Position numbers and translations under genes: made by a program. From Deltaproteobacteria bacterium (GTDB lineage Bacteria > Desulfobacterota > Desulfofervidia > Desulfofervidales > DG-60), in assembly GCA_021163945.1 (NCBI GenBank), contig JAGGTC010000207.1, positions 1 through 5,336 of the forward strand: a DNA stretch of 5,336 nt, in the 5' to 3' direction. Position 1 is the first letter of the stretch; every line of letters begins with the position of its first letter. This document shows, in pieces, positions 1 through 5,336 of this stretch. The notes beneath the pieces are model-generated. The model searched no databases, had not been told where the DNA came from, and saw only the letters and a program-made list of their open reading frames with translations.

Positions 1-31
1 ATAAAGAAAAAGGCAGAAGAGAGGGGGATAA

Positions 32-481
32 TCATAGTTCAAAGCTTTGAGTGGTGAGTCTTAGTCTATAGGCCTTTTCTATAACCCTTTTTAGATTATG
101 GGACAGCCCAAGGCCACTTAATCTATTTAGGGGTTCAAAGATAAATTCCTTTATATCTGAATTTGCAACAGGGTTCCCTGATAATGCAGTACACAAAAAG
201 TCAATGATTACATAATGATACATTATTTTCCCCTCTTTATCAGGGATGATACAATCTATAACATCCACTATCCTCTCTGGCCTTATCTCAAGACCTAGCT
301 CCTCCTTTACCTCCCTTATTATGGCCTCCCTTATGGTCTCGCCTATCTCTACTACCCCTCCAGGGATGCTCCAAGTGTTAGCAGATGGGGGGTTTTTCCT
401 CTTTATTAAAAGCACACTGTCTTCTTTAAATATAACAGCCCCCACACCTACAATTGGGTATCTAGGATAAGTACGCCCCAT
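32..481 (-). CDS. Nudix hydrolase, ADP-ribose pyrophosphatase-like
   Basis: A 149-residue protein with a complete Nudix box: G42, five residues, E48, seven residues, R56-E57, then E60-E61 and G63, an exact fit to GX5EX7REUXEEXGU. The two glutamates of the REUXEE segment coordinate the catalytic Mg2+/Mn2+. The stretch W37-S-I-P-G-G just before the box, and the later MYHYVIIDFLC segment (87-97), resemble the small cytoplasmic ADP-ribose pyrophosphatase-type Nudix proteins. These hydrolyse a nucleoside diphosphate linked to another moiety; the true substrate cannot be read from sequence. The length is normal for a one-domain family member. The ATG directly follows the TAG stop of dtd with no gap, and an AGGG lies 8 nt upstream inside dtd, so translational coupling is likely. 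Nudix membership is certain; the ADP-ribose substrate is inferred from overall resemblance. Confidence 0.9.
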   Translation of the reverse strand: MGRTYPRYPIVGVGAVIFKEDSVLLIKRKNPPSANTWSIPGGVVEIGETIREAIIREVKEELGLEIRPERIVDVIDCIIPDKEGKIMYHYVIIDFLCTALSGNPVANSDIKEFIFEPLNRLSGLGLSHNLKRVIEKAYRLRLTTQSFEL

Positions 482-928
482 CTATAAATCCCTACTGTCC
501 AAGATAAATGTCACTGGGCCATCGTTTGCGAGATAGACAGACATCCTTGCCCCAAATACACCTGTGGCCACAGGGATGCCATATGACCTTATTTCAGAGA
601 CAAATGCCTCATACATCCCCTCTGCCTTATTAGCTGGTGCCGCCTTATCAAAAGAGGGCCTCCTCCCCTTGCGGCAATCCCCCAAAAGTGTGAACTGGGA
701 GACAATAAGCATTTCCCCATTTATATCCTTTAAGGAGAGGTTCATTTTCCCATCTTTATCCTCAAAGATACGTAAAAAGACGATCTTTTTTGCCAATACC
801 TTAATATCCCTTTCACCATCTTCTTTGTGTATGCCAATTAGGGCCAAGACCCCATTTTTTATCCCTGAGACCCTCTTTTCCCCTACCTCTACCCATGCCT
901 CCTTTACCCTCTGAATGACCGCAAGCAC
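482..928 (-). CDS. dtd: D-aminoacyl-tRNA deacylase (DTD)
   Basis: A 148-residue protein matching bacterial DTD over its full length. DTD is a homodimeric cytoplasmic proofreading enzyme that hydrolyses D-amino acids, and glycine mischarged on tRNA-Ala, from tRNA. Visible family motifs are MLAVIQRV at the N terminus, SQFTL (77-81) followed by GDCRKGRRPSF, and FGARMSVYLANDGPVT (125-140). The last contains the Gly137-Pro138 pair that forms the cross-subunit Gly-cisPro chiral selectivity element. The start is GTG at 928-926. It is well bounded, because an in-frame TAA lies only two codons upstream and no other initiator lies between. No clear Shine-Dalgarno precedes it. It is first in a two-gene unit with the Nudix gene, and such neighbours suggest a general quality-control or housekeeping operon rather than a pathway. 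Confidence 0.97.
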   Translation of the reverse strand: MLAVIQRVKEAWVEVGEKRVSGIKNGVLALIGIHKEDGERDIKVLAKKIVFLRIFEDKDGKMNLSLKDINGEMLIVSQFTLLGDCRKGRRPSFDKAAPANKAEGMYEAFVSEIRSYGIPVATGVFGARMSVYLANDGPVTFILDSRDL

Positions 929-934
929 GCACTT

Positions 935-963
935 TTATTACCAGTTTTTTCATGATAAGTAAA
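935..963 (-). promoter_or_regulatory. Weak candidate promoter for dtd in the 42-bp divergent gap
   Basis: Read on the minus strand, TTTACT (963-958, 4 of 6 matches to TTGACA) and TAATAA (940-935, 3 of 6 matches to TATAAT) are separated by exactly 17 nt. Transcription would begin roughly at the GTG start of dtd, giving a nearly leaderless mRNA, in keeping with the missing Shine-Dalgarno. The match is poor and may be chance in an A/T-rich gap. I found no better promoter on either strand between the two divergent genes. Confidence 0.2.
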
Positions 964-970
964 TAAAAAA

Positions 971-2314
971 ATGAATCGTGCATCTGTCCTGCTCATAAAC
1001 CCATGGATATATGATTTTGCTGCATATGACCTCTGGGCAAAGCCACTGGGCCTCCTATACCTGGCAAGCCTTTTGAGGATCAATGGATATGAGGTTAAAT
1101 TTATTGACTGCCTTGATATGTATCACCCTGAACTTGATAAAGAACCTGGATTAAAAAGGGGGGTTAGGCGCAGATATGGCACAGGTAGATTTTACCGTCA
1201 AAGGATGCCAAAGCCCTTGTGTCTTAAGGATATTCCAAGATACTATTACCGCTATGGCCTAAGTCATAGGCTATTTGTTAAGGAATTAAATAGAATTGAA
1301 AGGCCCCAAGCCATTTTGGTTACCTCAGCAATGACATATTGGTATCCTGGTGTCTTTGAGGTTATAAGGGTCTGCAAGGGGATTTGGCCAGGTGTACCCA
1401 TTATCCTAGGTGGTATCTATGCCACCCTCTGCTACAGTCATGCAAGGTCTTATAGTGGGGCAGATTTTGTTATAAAAGGGCCTGCAGAAGGGCAGATTTT
1501 GTCTCTATTGGAGGAGATCACAGGAAAGAGGCCATCAATTTTTTTGGATTCTCCCTCCCTTGATGACCTTCCTTACCCTGCCTTTGATCTAATAAGAAAG
1601 ATTGATTATGTCTGCCTTCTTACATCAAGGGGTTGTCCATTTCGCTGTCCATACTGTGCTAGCCATATCCTACAGCCAAGATTTTATCAAAGGAAACCAG
1701 AGGGTGTCTTTAGGGAGATCCTATTTTGGCATAGGAGATATGGTGTGAGGGAATTTGCCTTTTATGATGATGCCCTTCTAATCAATGCCAAAGAGCACTT
1801 AGCCCCAATCCTAGAGATGGTTATTGCAGAGGGGATAAAGGTCAATTTCCACACACCAAATGGCCTCCATATCAGATTTATTGATACTAAACTTTCAAGG
1901 CTTATGTATAAAGCAGGTTTTAAGGTTATCCGTCTGGGGCTTGAGACTGCCTCAGATGAAAATAGATTAGAAAAAAAGACAAATTATGAAGAATTTATTC
2001 AAGCAATAAGCTATCTGAAGGAGGCAGGATTTAAGGGGGAGCAGATAGGTGTCTATCTCCTTATGGGGCTTCCACACCAAGACCCTAGGGAGGTAGAAGA
2101 GGCCATAAAACTGGTAAAGGGACAAGGGGTTGTGCCCCATCTTGCAGAGTACTCACCAATCCCTGGTACAAAACTCTGGCATGAGGCCATCCGTTGCTCC
2201 CGTTATGACCTAGAAAATGAGCCACTTACCCAAAACAACTCTGCCATGCCCTGCCTTAGTGAGAGGTTTGATTGGGCAAATGTAAAGAGGCTAAAGGAAT
2301 TACGTTTTAGCTAA
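971..2314 (+). CDS. B12-binding-domain-type radical SAM protein, substrate unknown
   Basis: A 447-residue protein with two parts. Residues 5-185 look like a cobalamin-binding-type Rossmann fold: it opens with VLLINPW, continues with the PLGLLYLASLLRINGYEV helix, and has GGIYATL at 147-153 where relatives have a GG-x-H/Y-x-T turn. Residues 212-405 are the radical SAM barrel, with C222, C226 and C229 as CX3CX2C for the 4Fe-4S cluster, RLGLETASDE (321-330) and SPIPGTKLW (395-403). No DxHxxG base-off cobalamin motif is present, so cofactor binding is uncertain. An insert at about 55-100 is rich in Arg and Tyr. Members of this superfamily do methylations, cyclisations and other radical chemistry, and I cannot assign one here. 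The ATG at 971 is fixed by an in-frame TAA at 956-958 and has an A-rich leader without a Shine-Dalgarno. No maturation partner or substrate peptide gene is adjacent. It might be cotranscribed with gspEF, but that gene pair has its own promoter. Confidence 0.88.
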   Translation: MNRASVLLINPWIYDFAAYDLWAKPLGLLYLASLLRINGYEVKFIDCLDMYHPELDKEPGLKRGVRRRYGTGRFYRQRMPKPLCLKDIPRYYYRYGLSHRLFVKELNRIERPQAILVTSAMTYWYPGVFEVIRVCKGIWPGVPIILGGIYATLCYSHARSYSGADFVIKGPAEGQILSLLEEITGKRPSIFLDSPSLDDLPYPAFDLIRKIDYVCLLTSRGCPFRCPYCASHILQPRFYQRKPEGVFREILFWHRRYGVREFAFYDDALLINAKEHLAPILEMVIAEGIKVNFHTPNGLHIRFIDTKLSRLMYKAGFKVIRLGLETASDENRLEKKTNYEEFIQAISYLKEAGFKGEQIGVYLLMGLPHQDPREVEEAIKLVKGQGVVPHLAEYSPIPGTKLWHEAIRCSRYDLENEPLTQNNSAMPCLSERFDWANVKRLKELRFS

Positions 2315-2322
2315 GTTGTATA

Positions 2323-2352
2323 TTGACATCATAATTATAATAACGATATAGT
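2323..2352 (+). promoter_or_regulatory. Candidate sigma-70-type promoter of gspEF
   Basis: A perfect -35 hexamer TTGACA (2323-2328) is followed after 18 nt by TATAGT (2347-2352), five of six matches to the -10 consensus. A perfect TATAAT also lies at 2336-2341 but has no good -35 at the right distance. The first pair would start transcription near 2359, almost on the ribosome binding site; the second would start near 2348 and leave about 20 nt of leader. Either way the gap after the radical SAM gene carries promoter-like DNA and no terminator. Confidence 0.5.
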
Positions 2353-2356
2353 GATA

Positions 2357-2365
2357 AAAGGAGGG
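2357..2365 (+). promoter_or_regulatory. Strong Shine-Dalgarno that fixes the gspE start
   Basis: The purine tract AAAGGAGGG sits 3-5 nt before ATG 2369 and is nearly fully complementary to the 3' end of 16S rRNA. It lies downstream of the in-frame GTG at 2351, so it supports initiation at 2369 rather than at that GTG. Confidence 0.8.
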
Positions 2366-2368
2366 AAG

Positions 2369-3919
2369 ATGGGGTTAGAAAAAGATAAGATTGAGGCAAA
2401 GATAGACCTGCCCCCCTTCTCTTTAAAGGAATGGAAGGGGGGGATTAGCCTAATAAATGGAATTTCCTTAGAGTTTTTGCGAAAACACAAGATATTTCTA
2501 TTTAACCTAGAGGACAATCGATTTGGCATTGTCGCCTCTCCACCCATTGATTGGGAGATAGTAGAGAATCTAGAGAGGTTCTATGGGAGGCATGCCGCCC
2601 TCTATAGGGCATCAGAGGAGGAAATTGAGCAATTGATTCAAGAATTTTATGAATTGCAGGCAGGCGACCTAGAGGAGGTGACCCGCTCAGCAGAGGAGGA
2701 GGTAGATTTTTGGGAGGAGATGGACTTAGAGCACCTAAAGGATATGGCCTCAGAGGCACCTGTAGTGCGTTTGGTAAATCTTATTATTAGAAAGGCACTT
2801 GAGATGCGTGCCTCTGATATCCACTTTGAGCCATTTGAAAAGGAGTTTCGCGTAAGGTTCCGCATTGATGGTGTACTGCATGATGTGGAGACCCCACCAA
2901 AGAGGTTGCAGGCCCCTATTATTTCTAGACTAAAGCTAATGGCAAAATTAAATATTGCAGAACGCCGCCTCCCACAGGATGGTCGGATAAAGATAAAAAT
3001 TGGTGGAAATGAGCTAGATATCCGTGTATCTACCCTACCTACTGTCTTTGGTGAGAGTGTGGTACTGCGCCTACTAAATAGGGAAGAGGGGATATTGAAT
3101 CTGCACGAACTGGGGCTGGATGAGGGGATGTTTGAGCAATTTAATCGGCTTATCCACCTACCATATGGCATTATCTTGGTGACTGGCCCTACAGGCTCTG
3201 GGAAGACCACCACCCTCTATGCGGCCCTATCCACTATCAATGATGCAGAAAAAAAGATTATTACAGTAGAGGACCCAGTAGAATATCAACTCTATGGCAT
3301 AAATCAGATTCAGGTAAAACCACAGATTAACCTTACATTTGCAAATGTGCTAAGGTCTATATTACGCCAAGACCCTGATGTTATCCTCATTGGTGAGATT
3401 AGGGACAGGGAGACAGCAGAGATAGCTGTTCAGGCATCCCTTACAGGTCATCTGGTATTTTCTACACTGCATACAAATGATGCCATTGGGGCCATTACCA
3501 GGTTGCGTGATATGGGTATTGAGGCCTACCTTGTCTCGGCCTCTTTAATAGGTGTATTGGCCCAGCGTCTGGTCAGGGTATTGTGTCCAAGGTGCAAGGT
3601 ACTGCAGCCTGTTTCCCCAGAGCTAAAGAGGCGTATTATAAAGGAGATTGGGGAGGAACCAGGGAATATCCCTTCAGATATCTATCAGGCAAGGGGTTGT
3701 GAGTATTGTGCATATACAGGCTATAGGGGGAGGATTGGCATCTTTGAGCTTATCCCTATAGATGATGATTTTAGGCGTTTGGTATTAAAAGATGCACCAG
3801 AAAATGAGCTTGAAAGATTGGCCAAATCTAAAGGATTAAGGACATTAAAGCAAGATGGTTGGGAGAAGGTAAAAAGAGGTATTACTACCTTAGAAGAGGT
3901 ACTGAGGGTAGCACAATAG
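2369..3919 (+). CDS. gspE: Type II secretion/type IV pilus assembly ATPase (GspE/PilB family)
   Basis: A 516-residue cytoplasmic hexameric ATPase that powers pseudopilus or pilus assembly. In order: a short N-terminal GspE-N-like domain (about 25-100), an acidic linker, the ATPase N-terminal subdomain with RIDGVLHDV (165-173), Walker A GPTGSGKT (273-280), Asp box EDPVE (about 301-305), Walker B ILIGEIRD (339-346), His box TGHLVFSTLHTND (359-371) and a zinc tetracysteine motif, C406-x2-C409 and C444-x2-C447. All catalytic motifs are intact, so it should be an assembly-type motor, not a PilT retraction ATPase, which lacks the Zn site. QASLTGHLV and SLIGVLAQRLVR are closer to typical GspE than PilB wording, but the length is between the two families, so PilB remains possible. 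The first RLGxxLxxxG-type MshEN c-di-GMP-binding repeat is absent. The start is ATG 2369, chosen because of the strong ribosome binding site before it. gspF follows after 2 nt. Confidence 0.95.
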   Translation: MGLEKDKIEAKIDLPPFSLKEWKGGISLINGISLEFLRKHKIFLFNLEDNRFGIVASPPIDWEIVENLERFYGRHAALYRASEEEIEQLIQEFYELQAGDLEEVTRSAEEEVDFWEEMDLEHLKDMASEAPVVRLVNLIIRKALEMRASDIHFEPFEKEFRVRFRIDGVLHDVETPPKRLQAPIISRLKLMAKLNIAERRLPQDGRIKIKIGGNELDIRVSTLPTVFGESVVLRLLNREEGILNLHELGLDEGMFEQFNRLIHLPYGIILVTGPTGSGKTTTLYAALSTINDAEKKIITVEDPVEYQLYGINQIQVKPQINLTFANVLRSILRQDPDVILIGEIRDRETAEIAVQASLTGHLVFSTLHTNDAIGAITRLRDMGIEAYLVSASLIGVLAQRLVRVLCPRCKVLQPVSPELKRRIIKEIGEEPGNIPSDIYQARGCEYCAYTGYRGRIGIFELIPIDDDFRRLVLKDAPENELERLAKSKGLRTLKQDGWEKVKRGITTLEEVLRVAQ

Positions 3920-3921
3920 GT

Positions 3922-5127
3922 ATGCTTTTTTCATATCAGGCAATAGACCTTAATGGGAGGGTAAAAAAGGGGATATATGATGCCTCCTCAGAGGAGGAGG
4001 TAATAAGTTTTTTAAAAGAAAATAACTATCTTCCTGTTCAAATCAAGGCCTATACCCACAAGCGTGGTCTAAGGAATATCCTCTTTAGGCCTCAAAAAAG
4101 GCTAAAGACTGGGCAGGTATATCTCTTTACCAAGGAGCTTGGGAACTTACTTAGGGCTGGTGTACCATTAAATAAGGCCTTACAGGTTATTGCCGCTACC
4201 AGTGAGGGGATTGTCAAAGGGCTTGTCCAGGAGATCCAAAAAGACATTGAGGCAGGGTATGCATTTTCTGAGGCATTACAAAAGAGGGGGCATTTCTCTA
4301 AGATGTATGTAAACCTGGTTAAGGCAGGTGAGGTAAGTGGTGCCCTGGATGAGGTACTGAATCAGTTGAGTATCTACTTAGAAAGGGTACAGGCCATCCA
4401 AGGGCAGATCAGAAGTGCCATGATTTATCCAACCATTTTGCTTAGTCTGGGCCTAATTTCTGCATTTTTGATATTGGTACTAGTAATACCAAAATTTGGG
4501 ATAATCTTTGAAGACCTAGGGCAGAATATGCCATTTTTGACCAGGGTCTTGTTGGCTCTGAGTCATTTTACAAAAAAGGCATTTTGGGGTTTCCCCCTTA
4601 TCCTTGTAGGCCTCTTTTATTTTATTAAGTATACCCTAAAAAGGCCATCAGTAAAGCAAAGACTTGAGAGGTGGTGCCTCAATCTGCCAGGGCTAAGGAC
4701 CCTTATCCTTTTAGAGGAATGGGGGCGCTTTAGCCGGACAGTGTGCATCCTCCTGCGTGGTGGCCTGCCACTGCCAAGGGCCTTGGACCTGGCAAAGGAG
4801 GTTTTTCGTATTGATATCCTAAGGGGGCATATAGTAGATTCAATAGAGGCCGTAAAGAGGGGACAGACCCTAGGCAGTAAACTTGCCCAGCTTCCCTTTG
4901 TACCCTCAATCTTGATCCAGCTATCAAGATTGGGGGAGGAGACAGGGGATATGGCAGCCAGTATGGAGCATGTGGCAAATGAGCTAGAGGAGAGACTGCA
5001 AGATAGGATTAGGGTAAGTTTGAGCTTTTTGGAGCCTGGTTTGATCATCTTTATTGGCCTGCTTTTGGGGAGCATGATTGTCTCTATGCTACTTACTATA
5101 TTTAGCCTAAACGAGATAAGCTTTTAG
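3922..5127 (+). CDS. gspF: Type II secretion/type IV pilus inner-membrane platform protein (GspF/PilC family)
   Basis: A 401-residue polytopic inner-membrane protein, normal length for GspF. It contacts the assembly ATPase and is thought to transmit its motion to the (pseudo)pilin subunits. The N terminus FSYQAIDLNGRVKKG is the family signature. Two homologous T2SSF domains follow: about 68-190, with FTKELGNLLRAGVPL and GEVSGALDEV, and about 268-394, with FSRTVCILLRGGLPL and GEETGDM. Hydrophobic segments at about 170-190, 218-236 and 372-394 give the usual three membrane spans. The C terminus (FLEPGLIIF to IFSLNEISF) matches the conserved EP...LN ending. ATG 3922 was chosen because homologues begin here. 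An upstream in-frame ATG at 3859 would add 21 residues that overlap gspE and do not resemble the family. Only 2 nt separate it from the gspE stop, with a GAGGG 13 nt upstream inside gspE, so translational coupling is likely. GspF and PilC are hard to tell apart from sequence alone. Confidence 0.95.
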   Translation: MLFSYQAIDLNGRVKKGIYDASSEEEVISFLKENNYLPVQIKAYTHKRGLRNILFRPQKRLKTGQVYLFTKELGNLLRAGVPLNKALQVIAATSEGIVKGLVQEIQKDIEAGYAFSEALQKRGHFSKMYVNLVKAGEVSGALDEVLNQLSIYLERVQAIQGQIRSAMIYPTILLSLGLISAFLILVLVIPKFGIIFEDLGQNMPFLTRVLLALSHFTKKAFWGFPLILVGLFYFIKYTLKRPSVKQRLERWCLNLPGLRTLILLEEWGRFSRTVCILLRGGLPLPRALDLAKEVFRIDILRGHIVDSIEAVKRGQTLGSKLAQLPFVPSILIQLSRLGEETGDMAASMEHVANELEERLQDRIRVSLSFLEPGLIIFIGLLLGSMIVSMLLTIFSLNEISF

Positions 5128-5251
5128 CAGGCCCTTTAAGGCCGATTACACTTCTGAAACTCTAATTACAAATTTGTTATTAGCATAATACCATAAATCC
5201 TCCTTCCTTTCAATAGACCTTTATCTATCTATGAAAAAATCTTTTTAAAAA
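5128..5251. other. Non-coding region between gspF and the sigma-54 promoter
   Basis: About 124 bp with no credible open reading frame on either strand. It contains a 4-bp GGCC hairpin just after the gspF stop, a 22-bp palindrome listed separately, a pyrimidine-rich stretch (5198-5211), a short tandem TATC repeat (about 5222-5232) and an A/T-rich tract (5231-5251) directly upstream of the -24 element. I see no convincing Rho-independent terminator for gspEF, so read-through into the riboswitch-controlled gene is possible. Confidence 0.6.
5162..5183. promoter_or_regulatory. 22-bp palindrome, candidate activator-binding site
   Basis: The arms CTAATTACAAA and TTTGTTATTAG are inverted repeats with 10 of 11 positions pairing; only 5167/5178 mismatch. 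There is no spacer. The centre lies about 105 bp upstream of the transcription start predicted for the sigma-54 promoter, within the distance range usual for enhancer-binding-protein sites of the NtrC/PilR type. The repeat is A/T-rich and not followed by a T run, so it is a poor terminator. The identity of the binding protein is unknown. Confidence 0.4.
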
Positions 5252-5267
5252 TGGCATAGGTTTTGCG
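5252..5267 (+). promoter_or_regulatory. Sigma-54 (RpoN) -24/-12 promoter
   Basis: TGGCAT (5252-5257), five nucleotides, then TTGCG (5263-5267) matches the TGGCAC-N5-TTGCA/T consensus at 9 of 11 positions. The invariant GG (5253-5254) and GC (5265-5266) are separated by exactly 10 nt. Transcription would start near 5277-5278, which is where the riboswitch aptamer begins. The upstream A/T-rich DNA and distal palindrome fit the usual architecture of promoters needing a AAA+ activator. Pilin genes of several proteobacteria are known to be RpoN-dependent, which agrees with the neighbourhood. Confidence 0.75.
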
Positions 5268-5276
5268 TAAGAAATA

Positions 5277-5336
5277 GCAGGTGTCCGAAAAAGGCAAACT
5301 GCCCGAAAGGGCAGGACGCAAAGGCACCGGCCTAAA
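5277..5336 (+). promoter_or_regulatory. Cyclic-di-GMP-I (GEMM-I) riboswitch aptamer, cut by the window edge
   Basis: The conserved GEMM-I core is present in order: GGCAAAC (5293-5299), a perfect 6-bp stem closed by a GAAA tetraloop (5299-5314), GGACGCAAAG (5314-5323) and CCGGCCTAAA (5327-5336). The CCTAA is the 5' strand of the tetraloop receptor. Aligned by eye to the V. cholerae Vc2 aptamer, the ligand-contacting positions G20 and A47 correspond to G5293 and A5320, so the ligand is more likely c-di-GMP than the cGAMP bound by A20 variants. The 5' strand of P1 would be about 5277-5287. Its partner, the rest of P3 and the expression platform lie beyond the window. The controlled gene is therefore not visible; a pilin or pseudopilin is the likely guess from gspEF upstream. 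Confidence 0.93.

Noticed and set aside
1..31. Purine-rich stretch after the Nudix stop, possibly a terminator or start of another gene
   Set aside because: Too short to judge. There is no inverted repeat and no start codon on the minus strand within the visible bases.
915..953. Repeated GTGC motif at the dtd start (minus strand) and an ATG 24 nt upstream, hinting at a frameshifted N terminus
   Set aside because: The upstream ATG is in another frame, and the GTG start gives a complete, family-like MLAVIQRV N terminus, so no frameshift is needed.
2647..3213. Long open frame on the minus strand inside gspE
   Set aside because: It is Ser/Arg/Ile-rich and lies opposite conserved ATPase motifs, with no family resemblance: a shadow of gspE.
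3859..3921. Upstream in-frame ATG extending GspF by 21 residues into gspE
   Set aside because: The extra residues are basic and Tyr-rich, translate the end of gspE in another frame, and do not match the family N terminus, which starts at the FSYQA segment.
5130..5143. GGCC hairpin with a 6-nt loop just after the gspF stop codon, a possible terminator
   Set aside because: The stem is only 4 bp and is followed by GATTACAC rather than a T tract, so it does not fit a Rho-independent terminator.
5180..5205. Minus-strand AAGGAGG with an ATG 4 nt downstream, suggesting an antisense small gene
   Set aside because: The reading frame from that ATG (5194) stops after four codons, and the overlapping frame from the next ATG stops after six. 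The match is a by-product of the pyrimidine-rich plus strand.
5231..5248. Plus-strand ATG followed by Lys and Phe codons in the leader region
   Set aside because: It ends in TAA after five codons, lies upstream of the predicted transcription start, and has no good ribosome binding site.

Overview
The window looks like chromosomal DNA of a Gram-negative-type bacterium. It holds a type II secretion/type IV pilus ATPase and inner-membrane platform protein, a -24/-12 (sigma-54) promoter and a cyclic-di-GMP-I (GEMM-I) riboswitch. Base composition is moderately AT-rich, and the coding regions use AGG/AGA for arginine and ATA for isoleucine freely. This combination would fit a Desulfobacterota/Geobacter-like or Nitrospirota-like lineage, but that placement is inference only. 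There are no insertion sequences, tRNAs, rRNAs or CRISPR repeats, and none of the genes looks broken.

Left part (32-928, minus strand): a two-gene housekeeping unit. dtd (D-aminoacyl-tRNA deacylase) is followed immediately by a Nudix hydrolase of the ADP-ribose pyrophosphatase type. The dtd stop codon abuts the Nudix ATG, so the two are probably translationally coupled. Only 42 bp separate dtd from the next gene, which reads the other way.

Middle part (971-2314, plus strand): a B12-binding-domain-type radical SAM protein with a clear CX3CX2C cluster motif and unknown substrate. Neither it nor the divergent dtd has a visible Shine-Dalgarno sequence.

Right part (2323-5127, plus strand): a consensus-like -35/-10 promoter and a strong ribosome binding site precede gspE (pilB-like assembly ATPase). 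gspF (pilC-like platform protein) follows after 2 nt. Together they would form the energy-transducing core of a type II secretion system or type IV pilus.

Right end (5128-5336): about 209 bp without a gene, forming a compact regulatory region. In order it contains a 22-bp near-perfect palindrome, A/T-rich DNA, a sigma-54 promoter with correct GG-N10-GC spacing, and, starting almost exactly at the predicted transcription start, a c-di-GMP-I riboswitch aptamer cut off by the window edge. By analogy with known GEMM riboswitches in front of pilin and surface-structure genes, the gene just outside the window is probably a pilin or pseudopilin. That would make subunit supply, rather than the assembly motor, the step under sigma-54 and c-di-GMP control. 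This regulatory module is the most interesting content of the window.
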